Part shown: in pieces, positions 1 to 8,800 of the stretch
Position numbering within the stretch: the stretch's first letter is position 1
Layout: each line of letters begins with the position of its first letter
Assembly: GCA_964252015.1 (NCBI GenBank)
Contig: CAXULW010000008.1
Location: 1 to 64,000 of the forward strand
Length of the DNA: 64,000 nt
Direction of reading: 5' to 3'
From: CAXSBR01 sp964252015
GTDB lineage: Bacteria; Actinomycetota; Actinomycetes; Mycobacteriales; Jatrophihabitantaceae
Notes under the pieces: generated by a model
Database searches by the model: none
Told to the model about the DNA's origin: nothing
What the model saw: the letters and a program-made list of their open reading frames with translations, nothing else
Position numbers and translations under genes: made by a program

Positions 1-131
1 GAGTCGAACGCGGGCGTCACCGGCACCGCACCACCCAGAATCTCAGCCCAGGCACCATCCCCACCGAGGGAAGCAGTGACCGCGTCATCGCACACCAGGG
101 CGTCGTAGACGCGGCGGGCGGTCGAGGTCAT
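1..131 (-). CDS. N-terminal fragment of an unidentified protein, cut by the window edge
   Basis: An open frame runs leftward from ATG at 131 to the window edge, giving 43 residues that begin MTSTARRVYDALVCDDAV. The composition is normal for coding DNA of this genome, and a promoter-like pair lies just upstream (138-166). I do not recognise the family from the first 43 residues. There is no ribosome binding site, and the predicted transcription start falls on or next to the ATG, so the mRNA may be leaderless. Confidence 0.5.
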   Translation of the reverse strand, partial: MTSTARRVYDALVCDDAVTASLGGDGAWAEILGGAVPVTPAFD

Positions 132-137
132 GACCCC

Positions 138-166
138 ATGGTATCGTATCTATGTTCGAGAGTCAA
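138..166 (-). promoter_or_regulatory. Candidate promoter giving a leaderless transcript
   Basis: On the minus strand TTGACT (166-161) is followed by a 17-bp spacer and TACCAT (143-138), a fair sigma-70-type pair. Initiation 6-7 bases downstream would fall at about 131, the A of the ATG of the leftward gene. This is judged by eye only. Confidence 0.35.
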
Positions 167-273
167 GGATCAATCAGAGTCAGTAAAGCAAAAAGGACGA
201 CCCGTCGAGAACCGCAGTCTCGATCAAGCCCGACGAACAGTAAGCCGGTAACGCTGCAGCTTCAGGAGACCAA

Positions 274-395
274 CTCCCCTCGTCGATGCGCCCTTGAACT
301 TGCCCAACGAGACCGCAGCCGACAACCGCAGCCGACAACCAAGCAGCCCAAAGACCCGACTCCCCCGTCGATGCGCCCTTGACCTTGACCAACCA
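274..395. repeat. Intergenic direct repeat between two leftward genes
   Basis: The block CGTCGATGCGCCCTTGA occurs at about 281-297 and again at about 367-383, with similar flanks on both sides (CTCCCC before it, CTTG..CCAAC after it). Between them CCGCAGCCGACAA is repeated in tandem (about 312-337). No convincing gene lies in 167-406. The spacer probably holds the 3' end of the permease transcript. Confidence 0.4.
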
Positions 396-406
396 ACCAT
401 CAGGGA

Positions 407-2758
407 TCAACCCACGTCGGACGCACCAAGCAAGTTGTACCGAGGATTGGCAACAGCCAAATGCCCGTGGTACTCGCCAACCCGTCCGGTCACCCGCACG
501 CACGCCCCCGGGCTGAGGCCGGGGATGGCGGTGCGACCAAAGAACAGCAGCCGAATTCCCCCGGTCGAGTCGAACACCTCGACCTCGAGCGAGCGACCAG
601 CCACGCTGCCGATCTGTACCGACTTGACCCGCCCAGAAATAGTCACCAGATCCTTGTACGCAATGTCACCGATCGGCCGTTCAGCCCCGTCTGCATACGA
701 CGGGCGCGGCTCCAAAACAGCCACCGGGCTGGGCGCGAACTCCAAACGGCGGACGTCTGTGAGCGCCGGACGCTTGGACAGCTCGGCCGCCCGACGGTCC
801 AACTCGACCTCGACCTCGGGGGTGAGCTCGGTGTCGAAGGGGACGATCGTGGCCGAGACGTGGTGCAGCTTGCCGACCGCGGCCGCGATCCGATCGGCGG
901 TGCGGTCGTGCAGCAGGCGACCGGCGATGCCGCGGTAGGTGCGCCGCGGCAGCAGCACGGTGACCTCGCTCCGGTTGTTGACGACCAGCCCGTGGGCCAC
1001 CTCGATCGTGGCCCGGATCAGTCGCCGGTCCGGACAGTCCACCAGCGTGAGCGGCACGGAATCGCTCAGCCCGTGCGAGACCCACTGCTGCTGCAGGCGC
1101 GCCGAGTCGGCGGGATCCGTGGTGACGTGGACGGCGCGCAGGTCGGCCGGGTTGAGCGAGCCCGCGTAGCGCACCGCCCGCAGCACGGCCAGGTCGAGGC
1201 GGTCGACCATGACCACGACGGTGTGGCGCGGGTAGTTCGGCGGGCGGGAACCGGCGGTGGCCGTGGCCAGTTCCAACGCGCGGGCCTCGCGGCGGTAGCG
1301 AAGGTTCAGGCGCATGAGGGTGAACCACAGGATCGGGAACAGCAGCACGACCAGCCACGCGCCCTCGGTGAACTTCACGATGGCGAAGATCAAGACGACC
1401 AGGGCCGAGACGACGCCCGCGGTGGCGTTGATCGCCCGCCGGCGCCGCCACCCCTGCTCCTGGTGCGTGCGGTGGTACTTCGCCATGCCGAGCCCGGCCA
1501 TCGTGAACCCGGTGAACACGCCGATCGCGTAGAACGGCACCAACCGGTTGACGTTCGATCCGACCGCCAGCAGCAGCGCCAGCGCGAGGACGGCCAGCAC
1601 GATGATGCCGTTGCTGAACGCGAGCCGATGCCCGCGCCGGGTGAGTTGCCGCGGCAGGAACGAGTCCTCGGCGATGAAGCTGGCCAGGAACGGGAAGCCG
1701 GTGAACGGCGTGTTGGCGCCGGTGTAGAGGATCAACGCCGTGGTCGCCTGCACGACGACGAACGCCACGTTGCCGATCAGGCCGTGCCCGAACGCGGCCC
1801 GGGCGACCTGACTGATGACGGTCGGCGTGCCGTCCTCAAACGGAGCCGCGTGCGTGCGCCAGGCCAGGAAAGAAATCCCCAACACGAGCGAACCGAGGAT
1901 CACGCTCATCGTGGTCAGCGTCGTGCGGGCGTTGCGGCCCTCCGGCTTGCGGAACGCGCTGACCCCGTTGCTGATCGCCTCCAGACCGGTCAACGACGCG
2001 CCACCGTTGGCGAACGCCTGGGCCAGGTAGAAGATGGCCAGCGCCGAGAACAGGCTCAGGTGTTGGTCGTGCAGTGGCCGCAGCCCTTCGCGCACGTGCG
2101 GGTCGGTCGAGTAGACGGACAGGTTGCCGAGCACCGCGCGCACCAGCCCGACGACGATCACCGAGCCGGTCGCAAAGACGAACAGGTAGGTCGGAGCGGC
2201 GAACGCCTTCCCCGCTTCCCGCACGCCACGCAGGTTGCCGTAGGTCAGGACCAGGATTACACCGACGGAGATCTCCAGGGCGTATTGGTCCAACGCCGGC
2301 ACCGCGGACGTGATCGCCGCCGTACCCGCTGCGACCTGCACGGCCACCGTCACCACGTAGTCGATCAGCAACGCCACCGAGGCGATCTGTGCGACCCGGG
2401 GCCCGAAGTTCTCCCGGGCCACAACGTAGGAACCGCCGGCCCTGGTGTAGACGGTGACAACCTCGCGGTAGCTCAGCGTCATCAGGATCAACAGGGCGAG
2501 GACGACGGCCGTCAGCGGCATCAGGATCTGGAAGCCGGCCAACCCGAAGACCGCGAGCAGCGAGATCAGCATCTGCTCCGAGCCGTAGGCCGAGGACGAG
2601 ATGCAGTCGGAGCTGAGGACGCCCAGCGCGGCCTTCTTGGTCAGCTTCTCGTCGCCCGCCGCCTCACTTACCAGCGGGCGGCCCAACACCGCCGACTTGG
2701 CCCGGTAGCCCCGGCTCTCGGGTAGATCCACCAGGGGTGCCAAGGTCGCGGTCGCCAT
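407..2758 (-). CDS. KimA-like APC-family permease with C-terminal OB-fold domain
   Basis: Predicted inner-membrane APC-superfamily transporter of 783 residues. About twelve hydrophobic segments fill residues 40-500. The N-terminal region has the SSDCISSSAYGSEQ motif typical of KimA/YdaO-type permeases, which are known potassium importers in Bacillus. Residues about 520-690 form a soluble region, and the last 80 residues (DIAYKDLVTISGRVKSVQIG...) look like an OB-fold. In many actinobacteria such an OB-fold protein is a separate gene; here it is fused. I chose ATG 2758 (MATATLAPL) over the upstream GTG-type extension, which is Arg-rich and runs into the divergent gene. Potassium as substrate is inferred from the family and the neighbouring KdpD/KdpE pair; amino acid transport remains possible. 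Confidence 0.8.
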   Translation of the reverse strand: MATATLAPLVDLPESRGYRAKSAVLGRPLVSEAAGDEKLTKKAALGVLSSDCISSSAYGSEQMLISLLAVFGLAGFQILMPLTAVVLALLILMTLSYREVVTVYTRAGGSYVVARENFGPRVAQIASVALLIDYVVTVAVQVAAGTAAITSAVPALDQYALEISVGVILVLTYGNLRGVREAGKAFAAPTYLFVFATGSVIVVGLVRAVLGNLSVYSTDPHVREGLRPLHDQHLSLFSALAIFYLAQAFANGGASLTGLEAISNGVSAFRKPEGRNARTTLTTMSVILGSLVLGISFLAWRTHAAPFEDGTPTVISQVARAAFGHGLIGNVAFVVVQATTALILYTGANTPFTGFPFLASFIAEDSFLPRQLTRRGHRLAFSNGIIVLAVLALALLLAVGSNVNRLVPFYAIGVFTGFTMAGLGMAKYHRTHQEQGWRRRRAINATAGVVSALVVLIFAIVKFTEGAWLVVLLFPILWFTLMRLNLRYRREARALELATATAGSRPPNYPRHTVVVMVDRLDLAVLRAVRYAGSLNPADLRAVHVTTDPADSARLQQQWVSHGLSDSVPLTLVDCPDRRLIRATIEVAHGLVVNNRSEVTVLLPRRTYRGIAGRLLHDRTADRIAAAVGKLHHVSATIVPFDTELTPEVEVELDRRAAELSKRPALTDVRRLEFAPSPVAVLEPRPSYADGAERPIGDIAYKDLVTISGRVKSVQIGSVAGRSLEVEVFDSTGGIRLLFFGRTAIPGLSPGACVRVTGRVGEYHGHLAVANPRYNLLGASDVG

Positions 2759-2835
2759 ATCGTCGACGGTGCTACGCCGCGGGCGCGGAGCCCGTGCTGG
2801 CCACGTGAGGAATCCTCGCCGCGCGTGAGGGTCGC

Positions 2836-4041
2836 GTGAGAAAGACGTCCGGCCCCGCCGCGCCGAGCGTTGGCCTCTGGGCAGGCCGACACGCCGAGCG
2901 AGCGACGGCCCCGCGGCCAACGCCGGACGTAATAACTGCGGCAGACTCGACGGACGTGACCTTCCCGCGGCTCCTGCGTGGCGTGCCCGCGCGCCGGGTG
3001 CGGGCCGGGTTCGTCACCGGTGCAGTCGGCTTGACGCTGCTGACCGTCGCCATCGTCCCCGTGCGCGACCGGGTGGATCTGGGCAGCACCCTGCTCGTGT
3101 TCCTGCTGCTGGTGGTGCTCGTCGCCGTCCTCGGTGGACCGTGGCCCGCGCTCACTTCGGCCGCGGCGGCGTTCGTCCTGGTGAACTACTTCTTCACCAA
3201 ACCCCTGCACACGCTGCGCATAGACAGCGCCAACAACCTGTTCACCCTGGTCGTCTTCCTCGTCGTGGCCGCGGTCGTGTCCGGTGTCGTCGTCGTGCTG
3301 GCCGCCCGCTCCGAGCAGGTCCGCGCCACCGCTGATGCCGCCGCGCAGGCTCGGGTCGCCATCGAGGGCGACCGCACCCGCGTCGCGCTGCTCGCCGCCG
3401 TCAGCCACGATCTGCGCTCGCCCCTGGCCTCGGCCAAGGCGTCGGTGGGGAGCCTGCTGTCCACCGACGTGCACTTCGACGCGGCCGACACCACCACGCT
3501 GTTGCGCACCGCCGAGGAGTCCATCGACCGGTTGATCGCGCTGGTCGAGGACCTGCTGCAGATGTCACGCTTGCAGGCCGGCGCCCTCGCCGTCGCCATG
3601 GAAGAGGTGGACGTGCGCAGCGTCATCGACGACGCGGTGGCCTTCCTGCACGCACCGACCGGGGTCATCGACATCGACATCGCCGCCGACGCCACCACGG
3701 TCTGGGCCGACGAGACGTTGTTGCAGCGGGTGTTGGCCAACCTGCTGGCGAACGCACTGCGCTTCAGCCCGCCGGGTTGCTATCCGCGCGTCAGCACCCG
3801 CCGTGACGACGACGTGGTCGAGCTGAGCGTCACCGACGCCGGGCCCGGCGTGCCCGCGGCCGAGCACGACCGAATCTTCCAGCCGTTCCAGCGCCTGGGC
3901 GACACCGATGTGGACAGTGGCGTGGGGCTGGGCCTGGCCATCGCCCGCGGCCTCAGCCACGCCATGGGCGCATCGTTGACCCCGAGGGCGACGCCGGGCG
4001 GAGGGTTGACCATGCTGCTGCGACTGAGGACCGACGAATGA
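2836..4041 (+). CDS. KdpD-type sensor histidine kinase, short form
   Basis: Membrane sensor kinase of 401 residues. Four hydrophobic stretches at about 57-155 match the DUF4118 membrane module of KdpD. A HisKA dimerisation helix follows with the phospho-accepting His191 in SHDLRSPL, then an HATPase domain with the N box (LANLLANALRFSP) and G boxes (DAGPGVP, GLGLAIARGL). The N-terminal KdpD sensory and USP domains of the full-length protein are absent, as in many actinobacterial short forms. The start is uncertain: GTG 2836 gives the longest frame, GTG 2956 (VTFPRLLRG) is an alternative. It overlaps the response regulator by four bases. No kdpFABC genes lie nearby, so the regulated target may be the divergent KimA-like permease. 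Confidence 0.85.
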   Translation: MRKTSGPAAPSVGLWAGRHAERATAPRPTPDVITAADSTDVTFPRLLRGVPARRVRAGFVTGAVGLTLLTVAIVPVRDRVDLGSTLLVFLLLVVLVAVLGGPWPALTSAAAAFVLVNYFFTKPLHTLRIDSANNLFTLVVFLVVAAVVSGVVVVLAARSEQVRATADAAAQARVAIEGDRTRVALLAAVSHDLRSPLASAKASVGSLLSTDVHFDAADTTTLLRTAEESIDRLIALVEDLLQMSRLQAGALAVAMEEVDVRSVIDDAVAFLHAPTGVIDIDIAADATTVWADETLLQRVLANLLANALRFSPPGCYPRVSTRRDDDVVELSVTDAGPGVPAAEHDRIFQPFQRLGDTDVDSGVGLGLAIARGLSHAMGASLTPRATPGGGLTMLLRLRTDE

Positions 4042-4727
4042 AGATCCTGGTCGTCGACGACGAACCGCAGATCCTGCGCGCGCTGCAGATCAACATCAAG
4101 GCGCGCGGAGACCAAGTGCTCGCCGCGGCCACCGGGGTGGAGGCCCTGGCCCTGGCCGCCCGCCACCGCCCCGACATCGCCATCGTCGACCTCGGCCTGC
4201 CCGACATCCCCGGTCTCGACGTGATCGTCGGCATCCGGGGTTGGAGCAACCTGCCCATCCTGGTGCTGTCGGGCCGCAGCGACACCGAATCAAAGGTGGC
4301 CGCGCTGGACGCCGGTGCCGACGATTTCATCGACAAGCCTTTCGCGATCGAGGAATTGTTCGCCCGGCTGCGCGCAGTGCTGCGCCGGAACCCGACGGGG
4401 GACCCCAGCCCGCAACCGTCGGTGCGGGTCGGCCAGTGGACGGTCGACTTCGCGTCCCGCACCGCCGCCGACCCGGCCGGAACCGAGCAACGGCTCACCC
4501 CGACCGAGTGGTCCATCCTGGCCCAGCTCGCCGCGCACCCTGGCCAGCTCGTGACCCAGAACCAGCTGCTCGAAGCGATCTGGGGTCCGCAGTACGTGGA
4601 CGAGTCCGGCTACCTGCGCTTTCACCTGCGCCAGCTGCGGCGAAAGCTGGAACCGGAACCGGCCCATCCGCGCTACCTCATCACCGAACCCGGCGTCGGC
4701 TACCGCCTCCAACTGAGCCCGGGCTGA
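4038..4727 (+). CDS. KdpE-type OmpR-family response regulator
   Basis: DNA-binding response regulator of 229 residues, partner of the kinase whose stop it overlaps (ATGA). The receiver domain (1-118) has the acidic pair D7-D8, the phosphoacceptor D51 (IAIVDLGLPD) and the conserved lysine in FIDKPF. A winged-helix OmpR/PhoB output domain occupies about 135-229 (LTPTEWSILAQLAAHPGQ... GVGYRL). This is the standard KdpE layout. It probably controls potassium uptake genes, here most plausibly the adjacent permease rather than a Kdp ATPase, which is not in the window. Confidence 0.88.
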   Translation: MKILVVDDEPQILRALQINIKARGDQVLAAATGVEALALAARHRPDIAIVDLGLPDIPGLDVIVGIRGWSNLPILVLSGRSDTESKVAALDAGADDFIDKPFAIEELFARLRAVLRRNPTGDPSPQPSVRVGQWTVDFASRTAADPAGTEQRLTPTEWSILAQLAAHPGQLVTQNQLLEAIWGPQYVDESGYLRFHLRQLRRKLEPEPAHPRYLITEPGVGYRLQLSPG

Positions 4728-4748
4728 CCTGCGGCGTCCGGGCGGGTC

Positions 4749-6755
4749 TTACGACCGCAGCAATGGCACGTCGATGGCGTGGGCGGGGATGCCGAGGCCT
4801 TCGACGAGCAGCGTCGCCTGGGGGCGCAGCTGCGCGCACAGTTCGTTCACCGTGCGGGTCAACGTCTTGGCCCGGCGCGGGGACAGCCGGCCGTGTTCCA
4901 GGAACCAGCCCTTGTCGGCCTCGACCGTGCTCAGCGCGTAGAGGTCGCAGACCGAACCGAGCAGCGCCCGGGTCGCCCCGTCCGGGCAGCGGTCGACCGC
5001 GGCCACGAAGGCGCCCAACACGACCCGGTCCACGTGTACGCGGGCCGCTTTGATCACGTGGTCCTGGGCGTCGTTGAAGCCGGCAAACGCACCCGGCCCG
5101 GTCGGGCGCACCCGCCGCAACCGCTGGGCGACCCCGTTCAGCACGTGCCGCTCGCGCCACTCGAACAGCTCGAGTTGATGGCTGCGGTCGAGCAGGCTGG
5201 CGTCCTCGTCGCGACCTGGCGCCGCGGACAGCAGCCGCTGCACCAGGGTTCGCGCCGCCGTCCGTTCGACGAACGTGGACAGCACCTGCCGGCCGGCGAA
5301 GCGGACGACGCCCAGGGCGTCGAGCTCACCGAACGAGCTGCGGTAGTTGGTCAGCAGCTCCTTGGCCACGAGCTGCAACAGGACGGTGTTGTCGCCCTCG
5401 AAGGTGGTGAAGATGTCGGTGTCGGCCTTGAGGCCCGGCAGCAGGTTTTCGGCCTGGTAGCCGGCGCCGCCGCAGGCTTCCCGGGCGGTCTGGATCGCCG
5501 TGGTGGCGTGCCAGGTCGCCACGGCTTTGACGCCGGCCGCGCGGGCCTCCAACTCGCGCCGCGCCTCGTCAGACGCGCCGGTACCGGTGAAGATCTCGTG
5601 CAGCGTGGTGACCAGTTCCTCCTGGGTGAAGCGCAACGCGTACGACGTGGCCAGCAACGGCAGCAGCCGGCGTTGGTGGGTCCGGTAGTCCAGGAGCACG
5701 ACCTCCTCGTCGCTGCCGGGCGAGGTGAACTGGCGGCGGCGCTCGCCGTAGCGGATCGCGATGGCCAACGCCGCTTGGGCCGCGCTGCCCGCCCCGCCGG
5801 CGATGCTGATCCGCCCCTGGATCAACGTGCCGAGCATGGTGAAGAAGCGGGCGTTGGGCGAGGCGATCGGCGTGGTGTACGCACCGTCCGCGGCCACGTC
5901 GCCGTACCGGTTCAGCAGCGCGTCGCGCGGCACCCGGACGCCGGCGAACGCGAGTCGACCGTTGTCGACCCCGTTCAGCCCGCCCTTGGGGCCGCAGTCC
6001 TCGATGTGCACGCCGGGGCACGGCTGCCCGTCCGCATCACGGATGGGGACGACGAAGGCGTGCACGCCGAACCGCTCGTCCTGGCCCGGGATCCGGAGCT
6101 GGGCGAAGACGACGGCGGCCAGACCGTCCCGGGCCGCGTTGCCGATGTAGTCCTTGTAGGCGGACCGATCCGGCGTGGAGATGACGAATTCGTCGGCGTC
6201 GCGGTCGAAGGTCGCGGTGGTGCCGATCGCGGCCACGTCCGAGCCGTGGCCGGTCTCGGTCATGGCGAAACACCCGGGCAGATCGAACGACGCCGCATCG
6301 GCCAGGTACCGCTCGTGATGACGTTCGGTGCCCAGGTGCAGGATCGCGCCCGCGAACAGGCCCCACTGCACGCCGGCCTTGACCAGCAGGGACAGGTCGC
6401 CGAACGCGAGCATCTCGAACGCGGTGACCGACGCGCCGACGTCGTTGCGGCCGCCGACCGACTCTGGCAGACCGAGCCGCGGCAGGCCGGTCGCAGCCAG
6501 CGCGCGCAGCTGGGCGGCGACGTGCTCGCGGTACTCCTCGCGAGGCAGGTCGAACACGGGCCGGAACAGCGGGTCGGCGGCGAGGTCGCGGGCCCGGTCG
6601 CGGATCGCGGCCCAGCGCCCGTCGAGCAGCAGCCGCAGCGCATCGAGATCGACCGCGTCCGGCGCGACCGCGGCGGCCGGCGCGACCACGGCGGCGGACG
6701 CGACCACGGCGGCGGACGCGACCACGGCGGCGGAACGCCTGCGGGCGCTGCTCAC
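4749..6755 (-). CDS. Acyl-CoA oxidase/dehydrogenase-type flavoprotein
   Basis: Predicted FAD enzyme of 668 residues that oxidises acyl-CoA to enoyl-CoA. After a low-complexity Ala/Val leader (about residues 1-35), the N-terminal helical and beta domains carry CFAMTETGHGSDVAAIGTTATF, matching the TELGHGSN motif of acyl-CoA oxidases. The C-terminal half has the EACGGAGYQAENLLPGL and FEGDNTVLLQLVAKELL blocks typical of ACOX proteins. I chose GTG 6755 because it overlaps the stop of the TetR gene (GTGA), implying translational coupling; longer frames run into TetR. It occupies the position of fadE5 in the related mycobacterial neighbourhood. Electron acceptor (oxygen or ETF) cannot be decided here. 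Confidence 0.82.
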   Translation of the reverse strand: MSSARRRSAAVVASAAVVASAAVVAPAAAVAPDAVDLDALRLLLDGRWAAIRDRARDLAADPLFRPVFDLPREEYREHVAAQLRALAATGLPRLGLPESVGGRNDVGASVTAFEMLAFGDLSLLVKAGVQWGLFAGAILHLGTERHHERYLADAASFDLPGCFAMTETGHGSDVAAIGTTATFDRDADEFVISTPDRSAYKDYIGNAARDGLAAVVFAQLRIPGQDERFGVHAFVVPIRDADGQPCPGVHIEDCGPKGGLNGVDNGRLAFAGVRVPRDALLNRYGDVAADGAYTTPIASPNARFFTMLGTLIQGRISIAGGAGSAAQAALAIAIRYGERRRQFTSPGSDEEVVLLDYRTHQRRLLPLLATSYALRFTQEELVTTLHEIFTGTGASDEARRELEARAAGVKAVATWHATTAIQTAREACGGAGYQAENLLPGLKADTDIFTTFEGDNTVLLQLVAKELLTNYRSSFGELDALGVVRFAGRQVLSTFVERTAARTLVQRLLSAAPGRDEDASLLDRSHQLELFEWRERHVLNGVAQRLRRVRPTGPGAFAGFNDAQDHVIKAARVHVDRVVLGAFVAAVDRCPDGATRALLGSVCDLYALSTVEADKGWFLEHGRLSPRRAKTLTRTVNELCAQLRPQATLLVEGLGIPAHAIDVPLLRS
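6682..6734 (-). repeat. 18-bp tandem repeat in the leader of the acyl-CoA oxidase gene
   Basis: GCGACCACGGCGGCGGAC is repeated almost three times and encodes repeated AAVVAS units near the protein N terminus; a diverged fourth copy precedes it. In-frame slippage would change leader length without breaking the reading frame. Confidence 0.7.
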
Positions 6756-7411
6756 GAGCCGGCCCGCGGCGTGAGATGGGCGCCGGCCATGCCGTTCCAC
6801 AACAGGGCGGTGAGGTAGTCCGACACCTCGCGGCGGGGCACCTTCGGGTGGGCCAGCCACCAGTCGCCGACGGCCCGCACCGCGCCGACCACGGCCACCC
6901 CCCACGGCCGCGCGGCCGCCGTGTCGAGCTCGAGCCGGCCGAGGCGGGTGCGGAAGATGTCGACGATGAGGTCGTCGACCATCGAGGTGTAGTCGGCGCC
7001 GTCGTCACCAGAATCACCGGCCACATCCACCCGGTGGTGAACGACGAACCGGTACAGCTGCGGGTCGCGCTCGAGCAGGTCCAGATAGGCGTTCACGCCG
7101 GCCACGAGCATGGTGCGGTCGTCGGTCTCGGCGCTCACCGCGGCCCTGATCCCGCCCACCACATCTGCGGCCAGCCGACGTCCGACGCACCGGTTCAGGT
7201 CGTCCTTGTCGGTGAAGTAGCGGTAGAACACGGCCTTCGAGGTCCCGCCCGCGGACGCGATCCGGTCCATCCCCACGTCGGCCCCGTGGGCGCGGACGGC
7301 GGCGATGACGCCGTCGAGAAGCTCGTCGCGGCGGGCGCGGCGGTGCTCGTCCCAGCGCGCGGCACGACCGTCAACCGGCGGTTCGGCGGTGCGGGGACCC
7401 GGACCTGACAC
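6752..7411 (-). CDS. TetR-family transcriptional regulator of the lipid cluster
   Basis: Protein of 219 residues with an N-terminal TetR helix-turn-helix (about 25-75: ELLDGVIAAVRAHGADVGMDRIA...GTSKAVFYRYFTDKDDL). The C-terminal ligand domain is all-helical and Trp-rich near the end. It is cotranscribed with and overlaps the acyl-CoA oxidase gene, and is divergent from the thiolase-FabG-MaoC operon. The 25-bp palindrome at 7415-7439 lies three bases upstream of the GTG start and is the obvious autoregulatory and divergent operator. The expected role is a repressor released by an acyl-CoA ligand, which is inferred from family and context. Confidence 0.85.
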   Translation of the reverse strand: MSGPGPRTAEPPVDGRAARWDEHRRARRDELLDGVIAAVRAHGADVGMDRIASAGGTSKAVFYRYFTDKDDLNRCVGRRLAADVVGGIRAAVSAETDDRTMLVAGVNAYLDLLERDPQLYRFVVHHRVDVAGDSGDDGADYTSMVDDLIVDIFRTRLGRLELDTAAARPWGVAVVGAVRAVGDWWLAHPKVPRREVSDYLTALLWNGMAGAHLTPRAGS

Positions 7412-7414
7412 GAA

Positions 7415-7439
7415 ACCGACGGTATCAGATACTGTCGGT
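7415..7439. promoter_or_regulatory. Palindromic operator between TetR and thiolase genes
   Basis: ACCGACGGTATC and GATACTGTCGGT flank a central A and are inverted complements with a single mismatched pair (25 bp). A long palindrome of this kind in a TetR divergent intergenic region is the usual operator form. It sits where it would cover promoters for both directions. Confidence 0.8.
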
Positions 7440-7504
7440 ACCGCATCGACGCCGGCTCCGCGCCGTCAGCCCCGCCCGTCACCGCCTGGAATGAGGAACT
7501 CTCG

Positions 7505-8800
7505 ATGAGCACTCCCCGCGCCGCCGTCATCGGCGGCAACCGCATCCCCTTTGCCCGGGCAAACTCCCGCTACGCCCAAGCGTCCAACCAGGACATGCTC
7601 ACGGCCGCGCTGGACGGCTTGGTGGCCCGCTTCGGGCTCCAGGACGAGCGGCTGGGCGAGGTTGCCGCCGGCGCGGTGCTCAAGCACGCCCGCGACTTCA
7701 ACCTCACCCGCGAGACCGTGCTCGGCAGCCGGCTGTCACCGACCACGCCCGCGTACGACATCCAGCAGGCCTGCGGCACCGGCCTGGAGGCGACCGTGTT
7801 GGTGGCCAACAAGATCGCGCTGGGCCAGATCGAGAACGGCGTCGCCGGCGGAGCCGATTCCATCAGCGACGCCCCGATCGCGGTGAACGAGGATTTCCGC
7901 CAGGTGCTGCTGGCGGCCAACCGGGCCCGCTCGGCCGGCGCGCGCATCAAGGCGTTCAGCGGCCTGCGTCCCGGCCAGCTCAAGCCCTCGCTGCCCGAGG
8001 TGTCCGAGCCGCGCACCGGCATGTCGATGGGCGAGCACGCCGCGGTGACGGCCGCACAATGGCAGATCGGCCGAACGGCGCAGGACGAACTCGCCGTGGC
8101 CAGCCACCAGAACCTGGCCGCCGCGTACGAACGCGGATTCTTCGACGACCTGCTCACGCCCTACCTGGGCCTGACCCGCGACCAGAACCTGCGCCCGGAC
8201 TCATCGCTGGAGAAGCTGGCCAAACTGAAGCCCGTCTTCGGCCGCGGCAGCGCAAACAGCGGCGCAACGATGACCGCCGCGAACTCCACCCCGTTGACCG
8301 ACGGTGCGTCCACCGTCCTGCTTGGCAGTGAGGAATGGGCCGCTGCGCACGACCTGCCCGTGCTCGCCCATCTGGTGGACGCGGAGACCGGCGCGGTCGA
8401 CTTCCTGCACGGGGACCGCAAGGCCGACGGGCTGCTGATGGCGCCGGTGTACGCGCTGCCCCGGTTGCTGGCCCGCCAGAAGCTGAGCCTGCAGGACTTC
8501 GACTTCTACGAGATCCACGAAGCCTTCGCCTCGACCGTGCTCAGCACGCTGGCCGCGTGGGAGGACGACGAGTTCTGCCGATCGCGCCTGGGACTGGACG
8601 GTGCGCTCGGCCCGATCGACCGGACCAAGCTGAACGTCAACGGTTCCTCGTTGGCGGCCGGGCACCCGTTCGCAGCCACGGGCGGTCGCATTGTCGCCAC
8701 CCTGGCCAAGCTGCTGGCCGAGAAGGGCTCCGGACGCGGCCTCATCTCGATCTGCGCCGCCGGTGGCCAAGGGGTAGTCGCGATCCTCGAGGCCGCCTGA
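7505..8800 (+). CDS. fadA2: Acetyl-CoA C-acyltransferase (thiolase)
   Basis: Thiolase of 431 residues catalysing the CoA-dependent cleavage (or condensation) of 3-ketoacyl-CoA. The nucleophile is Cys90 in QQACGTGLEA. The EIHEAFAST histidine motif, the NVNGSSLAAGHPFAATGGR block and the second cysteine in SICAAGGQG are all present. A GAGGAA ribosome site precedes ATG 7505. Its stop codon overlaps the next start (TGATG). Neighbours FabG-HMW and MaoC supply the preceding beta-oxidation-like steps. The set acyl-CoA oxidase, fadA2, fabG4 and htdX mirrors the Mycobacterium tuberculosis Rv0241c-Rv0244c neighbourhood; the symbol rests on that synteny. Confidence 0.88.
   Translation: MSTPRAAVIGGNRIPFARANSRYAQASNQDMLTAALDGLVARFGLQDERLGEVAAGAVLKHARDFNLTRETVLGSRLSPTTPAYDIQQACGTGLEATVLVANKIALGQIENGVAGGADSISDAPIAVNEDFRQVLLAANRARSAGARIKAFSGLRPGQLKPSLPEVSEPRTGMSMGEHAAVTAAQWQIGRTAQDELAVASHQNLAAAYERGFFDDLLTPYLGLTRDQNLRPDSSLEKLAKLKPVFGRGSANSGATMTAANSTPLTDGASTVLLGSEEWAAAHDLPVLAHLVDAETGAVDFLHGDRKADGLLMAPVYALPRLLARQKLSLQDFDFYEIHEAFASTVLSTLAAWEDDEFCRSRLGLDGALGPIDRTKLNVNGSSLAAGHPFAATGGRIVATLAKLLAEKGSGRGLISICAAGGQGVVAILEAA

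Noticed and set aside
461..2725. Long 754-residue open frame opposite the permease
   Set aside because: It is rich in Arg, Gln, Asp and Glu with no recognisable domain; typical antisense shadow of a high-GC gene.
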